A stretch of 64,000 nt of DNA, taken from positions 1 to 64,000 of the forward strand of contig NZ_JACLQU010000010.1 in the NCBI RefSeq assembly GCF_016648855.1, read 5' to 3'. Positions 1 to 9,800 of this stretch are shown here, piece by piece. The notes under the pieces were generated by a model. The model did no database searches and was not told the origin of the DNA. It was given only the letters and a program-made list of their open reading frames with translations. The stretch comes from Streptococcus parasanguinis (lineage in GTDB: Bacteria > Bacillota > Bacilli > Lactobacillales > Streptococcaceae). The position numbers were made by a program, and so were the translations under genes. How positions within the stretch are numbered: position 1 is the first letter of the stretch; the number at the start of each line of letters is the position of its first letter.

Positions 1-91
1 CACATTGGTTCGTCTTGTTCAGTTTTCAAAGGTCTTTGTCGCTCTCGCGCGACAACTATATTAGTATATCATGACCTACCCTTACTGTCAA
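1..91 (-). promoter_or_regulatory. rRNA operon promoter and 16S leader
   Basis: On the minus strand TTGACA (86-91) and TATACT (63-68) are 17 bp apart, a near-consensus promoter. Downstream come a small GC-rich inverted repeat (GTCGC...GCGAC) and a tract ending GAAAACTGAACAAGACG, which I recognise as the antitermination leader before streptococcal 16S rRNA. The rRNA gene itself lies outside the left edge, so only promoter and leader are present. Confidence 0.8.
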
Positions 92-119
92 TACTTTTTT
101 CCAAAAAAATTTATTTTTT

Positions 120-150
120 TGAAAGTTCATTTATACACTGTCAACTTTCA
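120..150 (-). terminator. Hairpin downstream of comX
   Basis: TGAAAGTT (120-127) and AACTTTCA (143-150) form an 8-bp stem just after the comX stop and before the rRNA promoter. The flanking A/T tracts make a factor-independent terminator plausible, although the loop is long. Confidence 0.45.
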
Positions 151-154
151 GTTC

Positions 155-634
155 TTAAATTGAATTTTTAAAATCCTTTAGATAGTTCTCTAATTTCTTT
201 TTCATTTTTGTTTTTCCTAGACATCTTCTGTTTGCTAGTAATGCTTCATATTGTTCTTTTTCTTTTACTGTTAATTTTTCTTTAAAACGTTTTAATGCAT
301 CTCTCAGAACAACCAGCTCATCTAAATATATTTTTCTTGATGAAATTCTGTGACTAATTTCTCCAATTTCAATATATGGAAGTCTATTAATTTTTCTCTT
401 ATCACTTTCCTGTTGTCTTATTTTATCTTTAATATGATTTCTAAATTTTGTTTTGAAATATGTATAAAGTAATTCTTCATTTGTTTCAATTTCAGGATTT
501 TTTTGATAAAGTTCAAACAGAGTTAGCTGACCTTCTTGTTCCCAATCATCCTTTTCCCATAATTGAATATAATACTCTTTTTCACATTTTCTTACGATAT
601 ATTTTACTTTTTGATACATTTTATTAAATTCCAT
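155..634 (-). CDS. comX: Competence-specific alternative sigma factor ComX (SigX)
   Basis: A 159-residue protein matching streptococcal ComX in length and in conserved blocks: WEQEG at 31-35, FKTKFRN at 60-66 followed by a basic helix, and ISHRIS at 93-98. ComX directs RNA polymerase to late competence promoters (DNA uptake and recombination genes). The ATG at 634 has AGGAG about 6 nt upstream. The location between an rRNA operon and tRNA-Glu is the usual comX site in mitis-group streptococci. A terminator separates it from tRNA-Glu and a 21-bp-period direct repeat lies about 75 bp upstream of the start. Identification is from remembered family sequence, not a search. Confidence 0.93.
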   Translation of the reverse strand: MEFNKMYQKVKYIVRKCEKEYYIQLWEKDDWEQEGQLTLFELYQKNPEIETNEELLYTYFKTKFRNHIKDKIRQQESDKRKINRLPYIEIGEISHRISSRKIYLDELVVLRDALKRFKEKLTVKEKEQYEALLANRRCLGKTKMKKKLENYLKDFKNSI

Positions 635-709
635 AAGCTCTCCTTTACTTTTATCTGTATTTTATAAAAATAAAGAAGCTCATTGGACTTTTTTTCTATT
701 CTGCACGTT

Positions 710-745
710 TTTTTAACTATTTGGTTATTATTTTTGACTATTTTG
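710..745 (-). promoter_or_regulatory. Tandem 15-mer, 21-bp period: candidate ComE site before comX
   Basis: On the plus strand TTTTTAACTATTTGG (710-724) and TTTTTGACTATTTTG (731-745) match at 13 of 15 bases with exactly 21 bp between starts. LytTR regulators such as ComE bind two 9-bp repeats with a 12-bp gap, the same geometry. The comX-strand half-sites read ATAGTTAAA and ATAGTCAAA. A TATAAAAT stretch lies about 40-45 nt downstream on the comX strand. Confidence 0.5.
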
Positions 746-756
746 TTCAAATACAC

Positions 757-785
757 AAAAAAAACTGCCACTTGGTGACAGTTTA
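757..785 (-). terminator. Terminator of tRNA-Glu
   Basis: On the minus strand ACTGTCAC-CAA-GTGGCAGT is followed by a run of T. It ends the tRNA transcript before comX, so comX needs its own promoter. Confidence 0.8.
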
Positions 786-789
786 TCGA

Positions 790-861
790 TAGTCCGTACG
801 GGATTCGAACCCGTGTTACCGCCGTGAAAAGGCGGTGTCTTAACCCCTTGACCAACGGACC
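790..861 (-). tRNA. tRNA-Glu (anticodon UUC)
   Basis: A 72-nt cloverleaf on the minus strand: acceptor GGTCCGT/ACGGACT, anticodon stem CCGCC/GGCGG with loop TTTTCAC giving UUC, and T arm GTTCGAATC. CCA is not encoded. An identical copy lies at 21243-21314 on the plus strand. Confidence 0.95.
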
Positions 862-879
862 ATTTTTACAACATATTCT

Positions 880-907
880 ATTATACAGAATATTTTTACT
901 CTGTCAA
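880..907 (-). promoter_or_regulatory. Promoter of tRNA-Glu
   Basis: On the minus strand TTGACA (902-907) is followed after 16 bp by TATAAT (880-885), about 20 nt upstream of the tRNA. Confidence 0.8.
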
Positions 908-921
908 CACTTTTTTAATAA

Positions 922-949
922 AAAAGAAGGAAATATTTTCCTTCTTTTG
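922..949 (-). terminator. Terminator of ftsH
   Basis: AAAAGAAGGAAA...TTTTCCTTCTTTT hairpin immediately after the ftsH stop, followed on the minus strand by a T-rich run. Confidence 0.75.
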
Positions 950-951
950 AA

Positions 952-2925
952 TTAGTTGTTTTCTTCTAATTTTGACTTAATTTCATCATATGATAGAGGT
1001 TTTGCTTCTTCTTCTAATTCATGCTCTGAATTTTCAGGCATTTTTCCTGTTTCATATAATGATTTAATTTGAACACTATCCAAGGTTTCATATTTTAATA
1101 GAGCTTCCGCAATTAGTTTATGCGTTTCTCTATTTCCTTGAATAATTTCTGCTGCTTTATTACGGGCTTCATTCAACAAACCACGAACTTCTTCATCAAT
1201 TTCGTAAGCTGTTTGTTCTGAAATCATTTTTTGTGGGCTTTGAGCACCAAACATCGCATGATTTCCTTCATATTGGACTGGTCCAAGTTTTTCACTCATA
1301 CCATATTCTGTTACCATTGCACGCGCCATTTGGGTAGCTTGTTCAAAGTCATTTGAAGCACCCGTTGTTTGCGAATTGAAAATAATTTCTTCGGCAACAC
1401 GTCCTCCCATGAGCCCAGCTAATTGTTCTTTCATATCTTCTTTAGAAAGTAACATTTGATCTTCTTTAGGAAGGGCAATCATATAACCGCCTGCACGACC
1501 ACGTGGAACAATGGTAACTTTATGAACCACACGAGCATTTGATAAGACCAAACCAACGATTGTATGACCAGCTTCGTGATAAGCAACCATTTCACGTTCT
1601 TTTTGTGAAATCGTCCGATCTTTCTTAGATGGACCTGCAATAACACGATCTTCTGCTTCATCGATATCAGCAGCATCAATTACTTTTTTATTTCGACGAG
1701 CTGCAACCAAGGCTGCTTCATTCAAAACATTTTCGAGATCAGCACCGACAAATCCTGGTGTTTGTTGAGCAACCAATTTCAAGTCCACATCCTGAGCAAG
1801 TGGTTTATTCTTAGCATGAACACGAAGAATTGCCTCACGACCCTTCACATCTGGACGTCCAACTAATACTTTACGGTCAAAACGGCCAGGACGAAGAAGG
1901 GCAGGGTCAAGGACATCAGAACGGTTAGTTGCTGCGATAACAATGATTCCTTCGTTACCTTCAAAACCATCCATCTCAATCAAGAGCTGGTTGAGGGTTT
2001 GTTCACGTTCATCATTTCCACCACCAAGACCTACACCACGTTGGCGCCCAACAGCATCAATTTCATCGATAAAGATAATAGCTGGAGCTGCTTTTTTAGC
2101 ATCTTCAAAAAGTGAACGAACCCGGCTAGCGCCGACTCCGACAAACATTTCAACGAAGTCAGAACCAGAGATACTGAAGAATGGCACTCCAGCTTCACCA
2201 GCTACTGCTTTTGCTAAAAGGGTTTTACCAGTTCCGGGAGGGCCTTCAAGAAGCACACCTGCTGGGATTCTTGCACCCAATTTAGTAAAGCGTTTTGGAT
2301 CTTTTAAAAATTCAACAACTTCAACAAGTTCTTGTTTTTCTTCTTCAGCTCCTGCTACATCTGAAAAACGAACTTTAATATCTTCTTTATTAGCAGCGCG
2401 GGCTTTATTGCGACCAAAATTCATCGCACCTCTGGCACCTCCGCCACCACCTTGGTTCATCATAGAGAAGAAGAAGAACATGACGATAACAAATGGAACA
2501 ATTGAAGTGAGAATGGTTATCCACATGCCACTTGAGCTCTCACGCTTGATGGTGATTTCTGCTTTGTGATCAGCTGCTAATTTTTGTAATTCATTGACGG
2601 TGATATCAGATGGAAGGATGACACTAGTAAAGCGAGATACTTTTTGAACACTTGGGGTAAAAAATTGAATTCCAGTATCATCTTTTGATTCTTTAGCTTT
2701 ATTATAGGTCCCTGCAATTTCAATCACACTACCATTTGGTTGGTAACTGATCGTTTTTACATTGTCATTTTTAATTTCTTTGACCAATTCTGTGTAGTTG
2801 ATTTGCTGACTTTGACCAACTCCATTACCCGCAAAAAAGTACTGGAATCCTGTCACAGCCGCTACAATAATCAACAAATACAGAAATGGATTTCGAACAA
2901 AACCGTTATTTTTTCTGTTATTCAT
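952..2925 (-). CDS. ftsH: ATP-dependent zinc metalloprotease FtsH
   Basis: A 657-residue membrane-anchored AAA+ protease that degrades misfolded and regulatory membrane and cytoplasmic proteins. Two N-terminal membrane segments lie near 13-31 and 134-154, around an extracytoplasmic domain. The AAA+ module has Walker A GPPGTGKT at 228-235, Walker B IIFIDEID near 283-290 and an SRH with RPGRFDR. The zinc site is HEAGH at 450-454. A Gly-rich linker lies at about 159-166 and an acidic tail closes the protein. The gene follows hpt closely on the same strand (10 bp), the usual streptococcal tilS-hpt-ftsH arrangement. Confidence 0.97.
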   Translation of the reverse strand: MNNRKNNGFVRNPFLYLLIIVAAVTGFQYFFAGNGVGQSQQINYTELVKEIKNDNVKTISYQPNGSVIEIAGTYNKAKESKDDTGIQFFTPSVQKVSRFTSVILPSDITVNELQKLAADHKAEITIKRESSSGMWITILTSIVPFVIVMFFFFSMMNQGGGGGARGAMNFGRNKARAANKEDIKVRFSDVAGAEEEKQELVEVVEFLKDPKRFTKLGARIPAGVLLEGPPGTGKTLLAKAVAGEAGVPFFSISGSDFVEMFVGVGASRVRSLFEDAKKAAPAIIFIDEIDAVGRQRGVGLGGGNDEREQTLNQLLIEMDGFEGNEGIIVIAATNRSDVLDPALLRPGRFDRKVLVGRPDVKGREAILRVHAKNKPLAQDVDLKLVAQQTPGFVGADLENVLNEAALVAARRNKKVIDAADIDEAEDRVIAGPSKKDRTISQKEREMVAYHEAGHTIVGLVLSNARVVHKVTIVPRGRAGGYMIALPKEDQMLLSKEDMKEQLAGLMGGRVAEEIIFNSQTTGASNDFEQATQMARAMVTEYGMSEKLGPVQYEGNHAMFGAQSPQKMISEQTAYEIDEEVRGLLNEARNKAAEIIQGNRETHKLIAEALLKYETLDSVQIKSLYETGKMPENSEHELEEEAKPLSYDEIKSKLEENN

Positions 2926-2935
2926 CTAGTCTCCT

Positions 2936-3478
2936 CTATTTTGAGTACACTTCCTCTTTTAATACACCAACATAGGGTAGGTTACGATAATTTTCATCAT
3001 AGTCTAAACCATATCCTACAACAAACTCATTTGGAATCGTAAAGCAGGTGTAATCTGCTTCGATCTCAACCAAACGTCCTTCAGGTTTATCCAGTAAGGT
3101 AGCAATCTTCACAGATGCTGCATTTCGTTCTTCAAAGAGTTCTTTTAGATTTTTGAGGGTTTTACCTGTATCGATAATATCTTCTACAAATAAAATATCT
3201 CTACCAGTAATATCTTGGTCGATATCCTTGATAATATTAATGATACCTGAGCTTGCTGTACCACCATGATAACTTGAAACCAGCATAAAATCCAATTCAA
3301 TATGTGTATCCACGTGGTTGATCAACTCTGCCATAAATGGAACAGAGCCTTTCAAAATTCCAACAAAAATTGGATTTTTTCCTTGGTACTCTTTTGTGAG
3401 AGTTTCACCCAATTTCTTTGCTGCTTCTACAATTTCATCATGTGAAACCAATACTTTTTTTATATCTTTTTCTAACAT
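2936..3478 (-). CDS. hpt: Hypoxanthine-guanine phosphoribosyltransferase
   Basis: A 180-residue purine salvage enzyme converting hypoxanthine or guanine plus PRPP to IMP or GMP. The type I PRTase PRPP loop is [10 protein letters not shown] at 98-107, and an N-terminal GILKGS loop lies near 40-45. It sits 4 bp downstream of tilS and 10 bp upstream of ftsH, so the three are probably one operon. Length is typical. Confidence 0.95.
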   Translation of the reverse strand: MLEKDIKKVLVSHDEIVEAAKKLGETLTKEYQGKNPIFVGILKGSVPFMAELINHVDTHIELDFMLVSSYHGGTASSGIINIIKDIDQDITGRDILFVEDIIDTGKTLKNLKELFEERNAASVKIATLLDKPEGRLVEIEADYTCFTIPNEFVVGYGLDYDENYRNLPYVGVLKEEVYSK

Positions 3479-3482
3479 GTTT

Positions 3483-4757
3483 TTACCTATCTATTTTTTG
3501 AATATAAAGACTATCTTTCATTATACCACTTTTTGAGGGCTTACTCAAATCACTCGTTACCAATCCCACTACAGAAAGAATATTATGATTTTGTTCTATA
3601 ATGAGAGCCTTTTGCCGAAGAGAAATTGGAATTTTATGGTTGATAAACCACCGTCTTAATTTTTGATGGTGGCCATTAACAAGTAGCTGATCTCCTTCCT
3701 TTCTCCTTCTAATTAAGATGGGAGTTTCGCGTGAAACAGAAAGAATTTCTACATTTTCCCCTACTAATGGTTGTCCAAAAGATAGTTTATAATTTGCAAT
3801 TTCAAAGATATTCCCAAATTCTAACAAAAATGGGAGAGGGTGGTCATCCGACTTTTGACTGATTTTTTGTATTTCAAAGAAATCATATTCTTGATGTAGT
3901 TCATAATTCGACTTTAAAAAATGAACGCAATTTCTTTTTTTTCGCAGTAAATTTAATAATTCTTGAAACTGTACCCTACCAAGTTGCAAATCTGGAAATT
4001 GTGCCAGATACTCTTCTAATAAGAATGATTGTACAGAATCAGAATACGTTCTAAAAGAAGCTAAATCTTGAATGGTTAACTCGCTAGTCAATTCTTTCAG
4101 TGCTTGGTGCCAATGAGTCACTTCCTCTGCTAAATAACGAAGACTTGCTTGCATTTGAGGATTTTCTTTTTCAAATTCTGGAAGGTATTGATGGCGTACA
4201 CGATTTCGAAAATAGTCCTGTGAGTCATTACTACTGTCTTCAAAGTGAGGAATTTCCATCAACTCATCTTTGGTAAAAGTTAACAAAGGACGGATTAGCT
4301 CACCCTTGCCAAATGGTTGGCGTACAGGAATACCACTTAAATGGCGTAATTTTGTTCCTCGTATTAAGCGCATGAAAGTTGTTTCGGCTTGATCGTTTGC
4401 ATGATGACCTGTTACTAAAGCGGTGCAATCCTCTTTTTCCATAATCTGTTTAAAAAAATCATAACGAAAGGTACGAGCTTTTGCTTCCGTAAAATCACCC
4501 GAATAGTGAGCCACATGAATACGTGTCTCTCGCCTATCAGCTAGCGTTCGAAGTTCACTTTCTTCTAAATCTGATTCTGGTCTTTGTCCATGATTGACAT
4601 GAGCGAGTACCAGATGGATTTTCAATCGTTCTTTATTCTTATATAAAAGTTCATACAGATTCATTGAATCCAATCCACCAGATAAGGCAACCAAAACACG
4701 GCGATGGGGAGTAAATAGATCTTGTTTTTCACAAAACTCTAAAAATCGCTTTTCCAT
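3483..4757 (-). CDS. tilS: tRNA(Ile)-lysidine synthase
   Basis: A 424-residue enzyme that converts C34 of the CAU-anticodon tRNA-Ile to lysidine, using ATP and lysine, which makes AUA decoding specific. The PP-loop motif SGGLDS is at 26-31, followed by [10 protein letters not shown], and C-terminal substrate-binding domains follow. The ATG overlaps the upstream gene's stop in a TAATG arrangement, indicating translational coupling. A parS-like 16-mer lies inside the gene at 3723-3738. Confidence 0.95.
   Translation of the reverse strand: MEKRFLEFCEKQDLFTPHRRVLVALSGGLDSMNLYELLYKNKERLKIHLVLAHVNHGQRPESDLEESELRTLADRRETRIHVAHYSGDFTEAKARTFRYDFFKQIMEKEDCTALVTGHHANDQAETTFMRLIRGTKLRHLSGIPVRQPFGKGELIRPLLTFTKDELMEIPHFEDSSNDSQDYFRNRVRHQYLPEFEKENPQMQASLRYLAEEVTHWHQALKELTSELTIQDLASFRTYSDSVQSFLLEEYLAQFPDLQLGRVQFQELLNLLRKKRNCVHFLKSNYELHQEYDFFEIQKISQKSDDHPLPFLLEFGNIFEIANYKLSFGQPLVGENVEILSVSRETPILIRRRKEGDQLLVNGHHQKLRRWFINHKIPISLRQKALIIEQNHNILSVVGLVTSDLSKPSKSGIMKDSLYIQKIDR
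3723..3738. other. parS-like site inside tilS
   Basis: AGTTTCGCGTGAAACA differs from the Bacillus/Streptococcus parS consensus TGTTTCACGTGAAACA at two positions. Together with the three other sites in this window and parB beside the origin it is a plausible, weaker ParB nucleation site. Confidence 0.55.
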
Positions 4758-6022
4758 TATTTCAATACCTCATAGATATCCTTTGAAATGTTGGAAATCG
4801 TATCATAATTCGAATGATCTGTAAAAATGGCTAGTACATAGGGTGAATTTGTGTAGACAATCGCAACATCATGTCTAAAATCATAGGCATCTCCAATTTT
4901 ATGAGCAACCTTTACTGGAATGTCACGCGCAATCCGTTGATCATCGAATTTTGTAGAGGAGAGCGCATCAATAATTGAGCCATTCTGTTGATAGACAGCC
5001 TCCATGACATTACCAGCCATTTCAGCGGATGCTTCTCTTTTTTCAACATCCCAATGTTTTTTTGCAATTTTATCCAAAGTTTTTTGGAAATCTTGATCTG
5101 ATTGATGAGTGACATAATAATTCAAGATATTATGGCCAACATTATCGGATTCTTTTGCAATCTTATCTACTAATTCTTGGACACTATAATCCTTACCATC
5201 TGCTGTTTTTGAAATACTACCACTTCCTTCTGGTTCATAACCACCTTTAAAGTCATTGACTTCTGGAATATACTTGTAGGTTGTAGATGGAGAAATGGCT
5301 TTTTTATTGAGCTGCTCTTGGACATAGTACAAGTATGGTAATTTCGTTACACTGGCAGAATACATTTCTTTTTGCGGATTGATTCCAGCAGTATTTCCAG
5401 TCGCTAATTGTTTTACGTAGATTCCATACGAAGGAGAATTGTATTTACTATTTAACAATTCCTGGACTTTTTCCATTCGATTATCTTTTTCAGTGACGAA
5501 TTCTTTGTTCACCCAGCCCTGACCTTCAATCTCTACAAACTCATCTCGTAAAGTCTTAGCTGTACGTAAGACTGTCACTTTTGTATAAGGAGAAAGAGGT
5601 GTATTTTTTTCTTTTGCACCATTTATTAAGGGGCGGTCGTACACTTTAAAACCAGGTTTTAGCCACATGTCTTGTTTTTTTTCTTGTGTTTCTTGTACAA
5701 CATCAGAAAAAATGACAGAAGAATCTGCTAATACATATCCTTTCTCTGCTATTTTAAATACAGCTTTCCCTTCATCATTTACAAAGAGTTGTTCGATTGT
5801 AAATGGTGAATTTGGGAGAATTTCTCCTTTTGTTTTTTTCAACTGAGGATCAGAGAAAATAGAAATTTTGCGATAGACATTAGGGTTTGCTGGAATTGAA
5901 GAAAAATAAAGTTCTGATGGATGAGCCATTGTCTGAGAAGACTCAGACTGCTCAACACTCGCTGCTTGAGACCCAATAAATAAAATTGGAACTAACAATA
6001 GGAGCAGAAATCGTTTAGACAC
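4757..6022 (-). CDS. Exported serine hydrolase, class A beta-lactamase fold
   Basis: An approximately 421-residue secreted protein with a beta-lactamase-like domain, the homologue of the protein between divIC and tilS in pneumococcus. I place the start at a GTG (6022), because AAAGGA lies about 7 nt upstream and the product then begins with a clean signal peptide (SKRF, then an all-hydrophobic stretch). The ATG at 6043 lacks a spaced ribosome site. Counting from the GTG, the nucleophile motif SVTK is near 224-227, SDN near 292-294, and HKIGD near the C-terminus replaces the KTG box. The N-terminal 180 residues look SH3-like. True substrate unknown; a peptidoglycan-related role is inferred from the divIC context. 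Confidence 0.8.
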   Translation of the reverse strand: MSKRFLLLLLVPILFIGSQAASVEQSESSQTMAHPSELYFSSIPANPNVYRKISIFSDPQLKKTKGEILPNSPFTIEQLFVNDEGKAVFKIAEKGYVLADSSVIFSDVVQETQEKKQDMWLKPGFKVYDRPLINGAKEKNTPLSPYTKVTVLRTAKTLRDEFVEIEGQGWVNKEFVTEKDNRMEKVQELLNSKYNSPSYGIYVKQLATGNTAGINPQKEMYSASVTKLPYLYYVQEQLNKKAISPSTTYKYIPEVNDFKGGYEPEGSGSISKTADGKDYSVQELVDKIAKESDNVGHNILNYYVTHQSDQDFQKTLDKIAKKHWDVEKREASAEMAGNVMEAVYQQNGSIIDALSSTKFDDQRIARDIPVKVAHKIGDAYDFRHDVAIVYTNSPYVLAIFTDHSNYDTISNISKDIYEVLK

Positions 6023-6143
6023 CTGTATTCCTTTCCTTTTCATCCTTTTGAAGTTTGATCATTTGGTTTTTCTTTTTTAATTCCTCTAATTTTTCATCCG
6101 AAAATTCAAGAAATTGTTTAACTGTTTGTAAAATATTTTCCAT
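6015..6143 (-). CDS. Small conserved charged protein, 42 residues
   Basis: An ATG ORF of 42 codons between divIC and the beta-lactamase-like gene. It begins MENILQTVKQFLEFSDEKLE and continues as a Lys/Glu-rich helix ending NTGV. It resembles the roughly 40-residue protein annotated at the same position in pneumococcus, including the FLxxSDEKLEEL core. Its stop overlaps the GTG start of the next gene by 8 bp, so the two are probably translationally coupled. It has no membrane segment and its function is unknown. Confidence 0.75.
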   Translation of the reverse strand: MENILQTVKQFLEFSDEKLEELKKKNQMIKLQKDEKERNTGV

Positions 6144-6146
6144 CGG

Positions 6147-6515
6147 TTATTGGGGGAGTAAATCTGGGATGGTATAAACATATTCACCATCTTTTGAAAA
6201 AGAATACTTGGCGCGTGCATATTTTGTTGCGTAATCATCGTCTTTTAATTTTTTAGCGATGTCTTGTTGATATTCTTTTTGTTCACTTGTCTCTTTATAC
6301 TCTTTTTCCAACTGTTTGTATTGTTCTTTTTTATCTTGTAGCGATTGATAGCTCTGGGCTAAATTATAAGTTGGAAGAATAAACAGTAACATGACCAATA
6401 TCAAGACGAGTCCCATAAAACGATTGCGTTTTTTTCTTTCTTCTTCTAAAAAACGTTTTCGCTGACTTTCGTCTTTGATATATTTATTGTTCATTTGAAC
6501 GATATTTTTAGGCAT
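6147..6515 (-). CDS. divIC: Septum formation initiator DivIC (FtsB family)
   Basis: A 122-residue single-pass membrane protein of the division complex, which partners with DivIB/FtsQ and FtsL. A basic cytoplasmic head (1-32) contains [11 protein letters not shown], a membrane helix spans about 33-53, and a coiled coil rich in Q, E and K spans about 55-90. The C-terminal YTIPDLL matches streptococcal DivIC. The start overlaps the end of the upstream S4 gene by 8 bp. Confidence 0.9.
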   Translation of the reverse strand: MPKNIVQMNNKYIKDESQRKRFLEEERKKRNRFMGLVLILVMLLFILPTYNLAQSYQSLQDKKEQYKQLEKEYKETSEQKEYQQDIAKKLKDDDYATKYARAKYSFSKDGEYVYTIPDLLPQ

Positions 6516-6774
6516 CTTCTTCTATCCTTGTTTCACTAATGATTTCGTACATTTTGGATGCATCTTCTTTTTTGGTACTATCCAACATTTCCAAGACTTT
6601 AACCGTCAATACTTTATTTCCAAAACGAACTTCAATTTGATCATTCACTTTCAAATCCGTTGAACTTTTGGCTAATACTCCATTGACTTTGATCCGCCCT
6701 TTATCTGCAACTTCCTTTGCAACAGGGCGACGCTTAATAATGCGAGAAACTTTCAAATATTTATCTAATCTCAT
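6508..6774 (-). CDS. rqcP: S4-domain RNA-binding protein RqcP (YabO type)
   Basis: An 88-residue S4-domain protein of the HslR/YabO/RqcP family. RqcP works with RqcH in alanine tailing of stalled nascent chains on 50S subunits. The start is the ATG at 6774, with AGAGGTG 6 nt upstream; the frame can be extended 10 codons further but those lack family similarity. The S4 core [12 protein letters not shown]...GRIKVNG occupies residues 1-45. It lies between mfd and divIC, as in other streptococci. Confidence 0.88.
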   Translation of the reverse strand: MRLDKYLKVSRIIKRRPVAKEVADKGRIKVNGVLAKSSTDLKVNDQIEVRFGNKVLTVKVLEMLDSTKKEDASKMYEIISETRIEEDA

Positions 6775-6842
6775 ACTGTCACCTCTAACATAGTATTGTA
6801 TCATTTTTTATACATAAAATGCGAAAAATGAGCTAAGAACTG

Positions 6843-9800
6843 CTAGTTCTCTTCTTTTTCCTGTTTAATTTCCAATAAGGTTTGACCAAATTGCTTCAGA
6901 GCTTCTAAAATTTCAAAATCTTTCTTGTTTCGAATATCAAAGATCACTTCAATCAATCCCTTTTCTTCTGCAATCTGTGCCTTTAACTGTGTCATTGACA
7001 GAGCTTTGAAATAATCCTGTGTTAAAAACAGTTGTTTGGCAATAGGTTCAAATTTCACTGTCACTTTTTGTTGTTTTCTCTCAACAAGACGGACAAAGAC
7101 TTGATCCAAGTAAGCTTTCACTAAACCAATTTCAAGTAGGTAGGCGACAACATCTGGGTATTCTCCAAAACGATCGATCAATTCATCTTGCAAGTACTCA
7201 TAGTCTGTCGCAGAATTCATTTCACGAATTTGTTTGTAAATTTCAATTTTTTGACGTTGATCTGAAATATATTCATTAGGTAAATACGCATCTATTTGAA
7301 GGTTCAACTCTGCATTGCTCTTTTGCCTACGATGCTCTTGGCCTTGTTTCTTAGCAATAGCTTCTTCTAACAATTGAGAATACATTTCAAAACCAACTGA
7401 ATCGATGAAACCAGATTGAGAAGCTCCAAGGATATTCCCTGCTCCACGGATCGATAAATCTCGCATAGCAATTTTAAAGCCAGACCCCAACTCAGTAAAA
7501 CCCTTAATAGCTTCTAAGCGTTTTTCAGACACTTCTGTAAGAGATTTGTCTGGACGATACATCAAATAAGCATAAGCAATTCGATTGCTTCGTCCCACAC
7601 GACCTCTTAGTTGATAAAGAGTTGAAAGTCCCATATGATCCGCATTTTCAATAAAGAGTGTATTAGCATTTGGAATATCCACACCTGTCTCAATAATGGT
7701 TGTCGTCACTAAGACATCGTATTCGCCATTAATGAAGTCCAACAGGGTATTTTCTAAGCGAACCTCACTCATCTGACCATGAACAAAGCCAATCGAAGCC
7801 TCTGGAATCAACTCTTTTAATTCAGACACCTTTTGTTCAATTGTATCTACCTTGTTGTAAAGATAGTACACTTGTCCTCCACGATCCATCTCCCGCAACA
7901 CAGCGTCTCGAATAATGGTTGGATTGGTCTCTAATACAAAAGTTTGCACAGGATACCGATTGGTCGGAGGTGTTTCGATGACTGACAAATCTCGAATTCC
8001 TAGCATAGACATATGAAGAGTTCGAGGTATAGGGGTAGCTGTCAAGGTAAGCACATCCACCTTTTTTTTCAATTCTTTCAAGGTTTCTTTGTGCTTCACT
8101 CCAAAACGTTGTTCTTCATCAATCACGATTAAGCCTAAGTCTGAAAAAACAACATCTTTGGACAAGAGCCGGTGAGTTCCAATAATAATATCCACTCGTC
8201 CTTTTTTCAACTTTTCAAGCGTTTCTTTCTGCTCTGCCTTACTCTGGAAACGACTTAAAACAGCAACCTCTACTGCAAAAGATTCAAAACGCTCCTTAAA
8301 ATTGGCATAATGTTGTTGGGCAAGAACAGTGGTAGGAACCAACACTGCTACTTGTTTATGATCATTTACTGCCTTAAAGGCTGCTCGCATAGCGACCTCT
8401 GTTTTCCCAAAACCGACGTCTCCAACCAGCAATCGGTCCATCGGACGATTCGATTCCATATCTTTTTTAATTTCTTCAATGGAACGTAATTGGTCATCTG
8501 TTTCAATATATGGAAAATCTTGTTCAAAAGCCTCTTGGTTTTCATCATCTTTGGAATAGGCAAAGCCTTCTAATTGACTACGCTCCGCATAAAGTTTTAT
8601 CAAATCATCCGCAATGTCCTCCACCTGGGTCTGAACCTTTTGCTTCGTTTTTTGGAAACGCCCATCATTTAACTTATTAATTTTTGGCGTTTTTCCATCA
8701 CTTGCAACGTATTTGGACAACATCTGAATCTGATCGACAGGAATCGAGATGCGATCTCCATTTTGATATTGAATTGAAACATAATCACGATGGACACCCG
8801 AAATTTCAATCGTTTCAATTCCCAAATATTGACCAATACCATGAACTTGGTGAACAACATAGTCCCCTTTTTCCAGTTCATTATAATTTTTTAGGCGTTC
8901 TGCATTGGAAATATTTTGCCTGCGAATCTTTCGTTTGATCTTTTTCTGATAAATCTCTGATTCTGTAATATAGACAATTTTTTCATCAACAAATTGAAAA
9001 CCGTGAGCTAATCCTCCAACGACTAATTGACTAGCTTGAGGAATGATCGTATCCCCATCAATATAATCTAATCGAATCCCATACTCTTCTAAATTTTTAT
9101 GGAGCTGTTGAAGATTGTGATGAGAAGTTGCTTGGACAATAACAGTATAGTTTGATTTTCGATACCGTTCAATTTCCTCTTTTAGTAAATCAAATTGTCC
9201 AAAAAACTCCTGCATGGGATATTGATTGAATTGATACAAATGATCAAACTTCAGATTTCCCAATCCTTTTTGAAAGTTTGAAAAATAAGTTGCAGGCGTA
9301 TATTTTCGTAATGTTGTACTGGTGTCTGCAAAATACACTTGGCGAGAAGAAGCTCTATTTTTATGTAAATCTTCCGTCAAGAGATTAGCTGTATCTAGTT
9401 CAAATCTCGCTATTTGATCGGCTATTTTTTGATAATCATCCAGAAAGACTGGAGTGTGTTTAGGGAGATAATCGAATAGGGTATATTGCTTCTCGTAAAA
9501 GAAACTAATAAATTTTCTAAGATCCGGATGGAGTTTCCTTTGAGAAATATCTCCCAGAATTTCTGCTAGATAAGATTTAAATTCTTCATTTGCACTCTGT
9601 TCTTGCAATTGTTCTATTTGCTGCTGACCACGTATAAAATCTTCCTCTTGCAACAATAGATCACTCACTGCCTTCAGTTGAACTTCTTCAACATTTTCAA
9701 CAGAACGCTGACTTTCTGGGTCAAAGATTCGGATTCCATCAATCTCATCTCCGAAAAATTCAATCCGATAGGGTTGGAGTTGGTCGATCTCAAAGATATC

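Noticed and set aside
604-855. 83-codon ORF across tRNA-Glu and the comX promoter
   Set aside because: It reads through the tRNA and its terminator, has no ribosome site and no protein-like composition.
1943-2569. 208-codon plus-strand ORF
   Set aside because: Antisense shadow of ftsH; Pro/Ser-rich composition results from the reverse of Gly/Glu-rich coding sequence.
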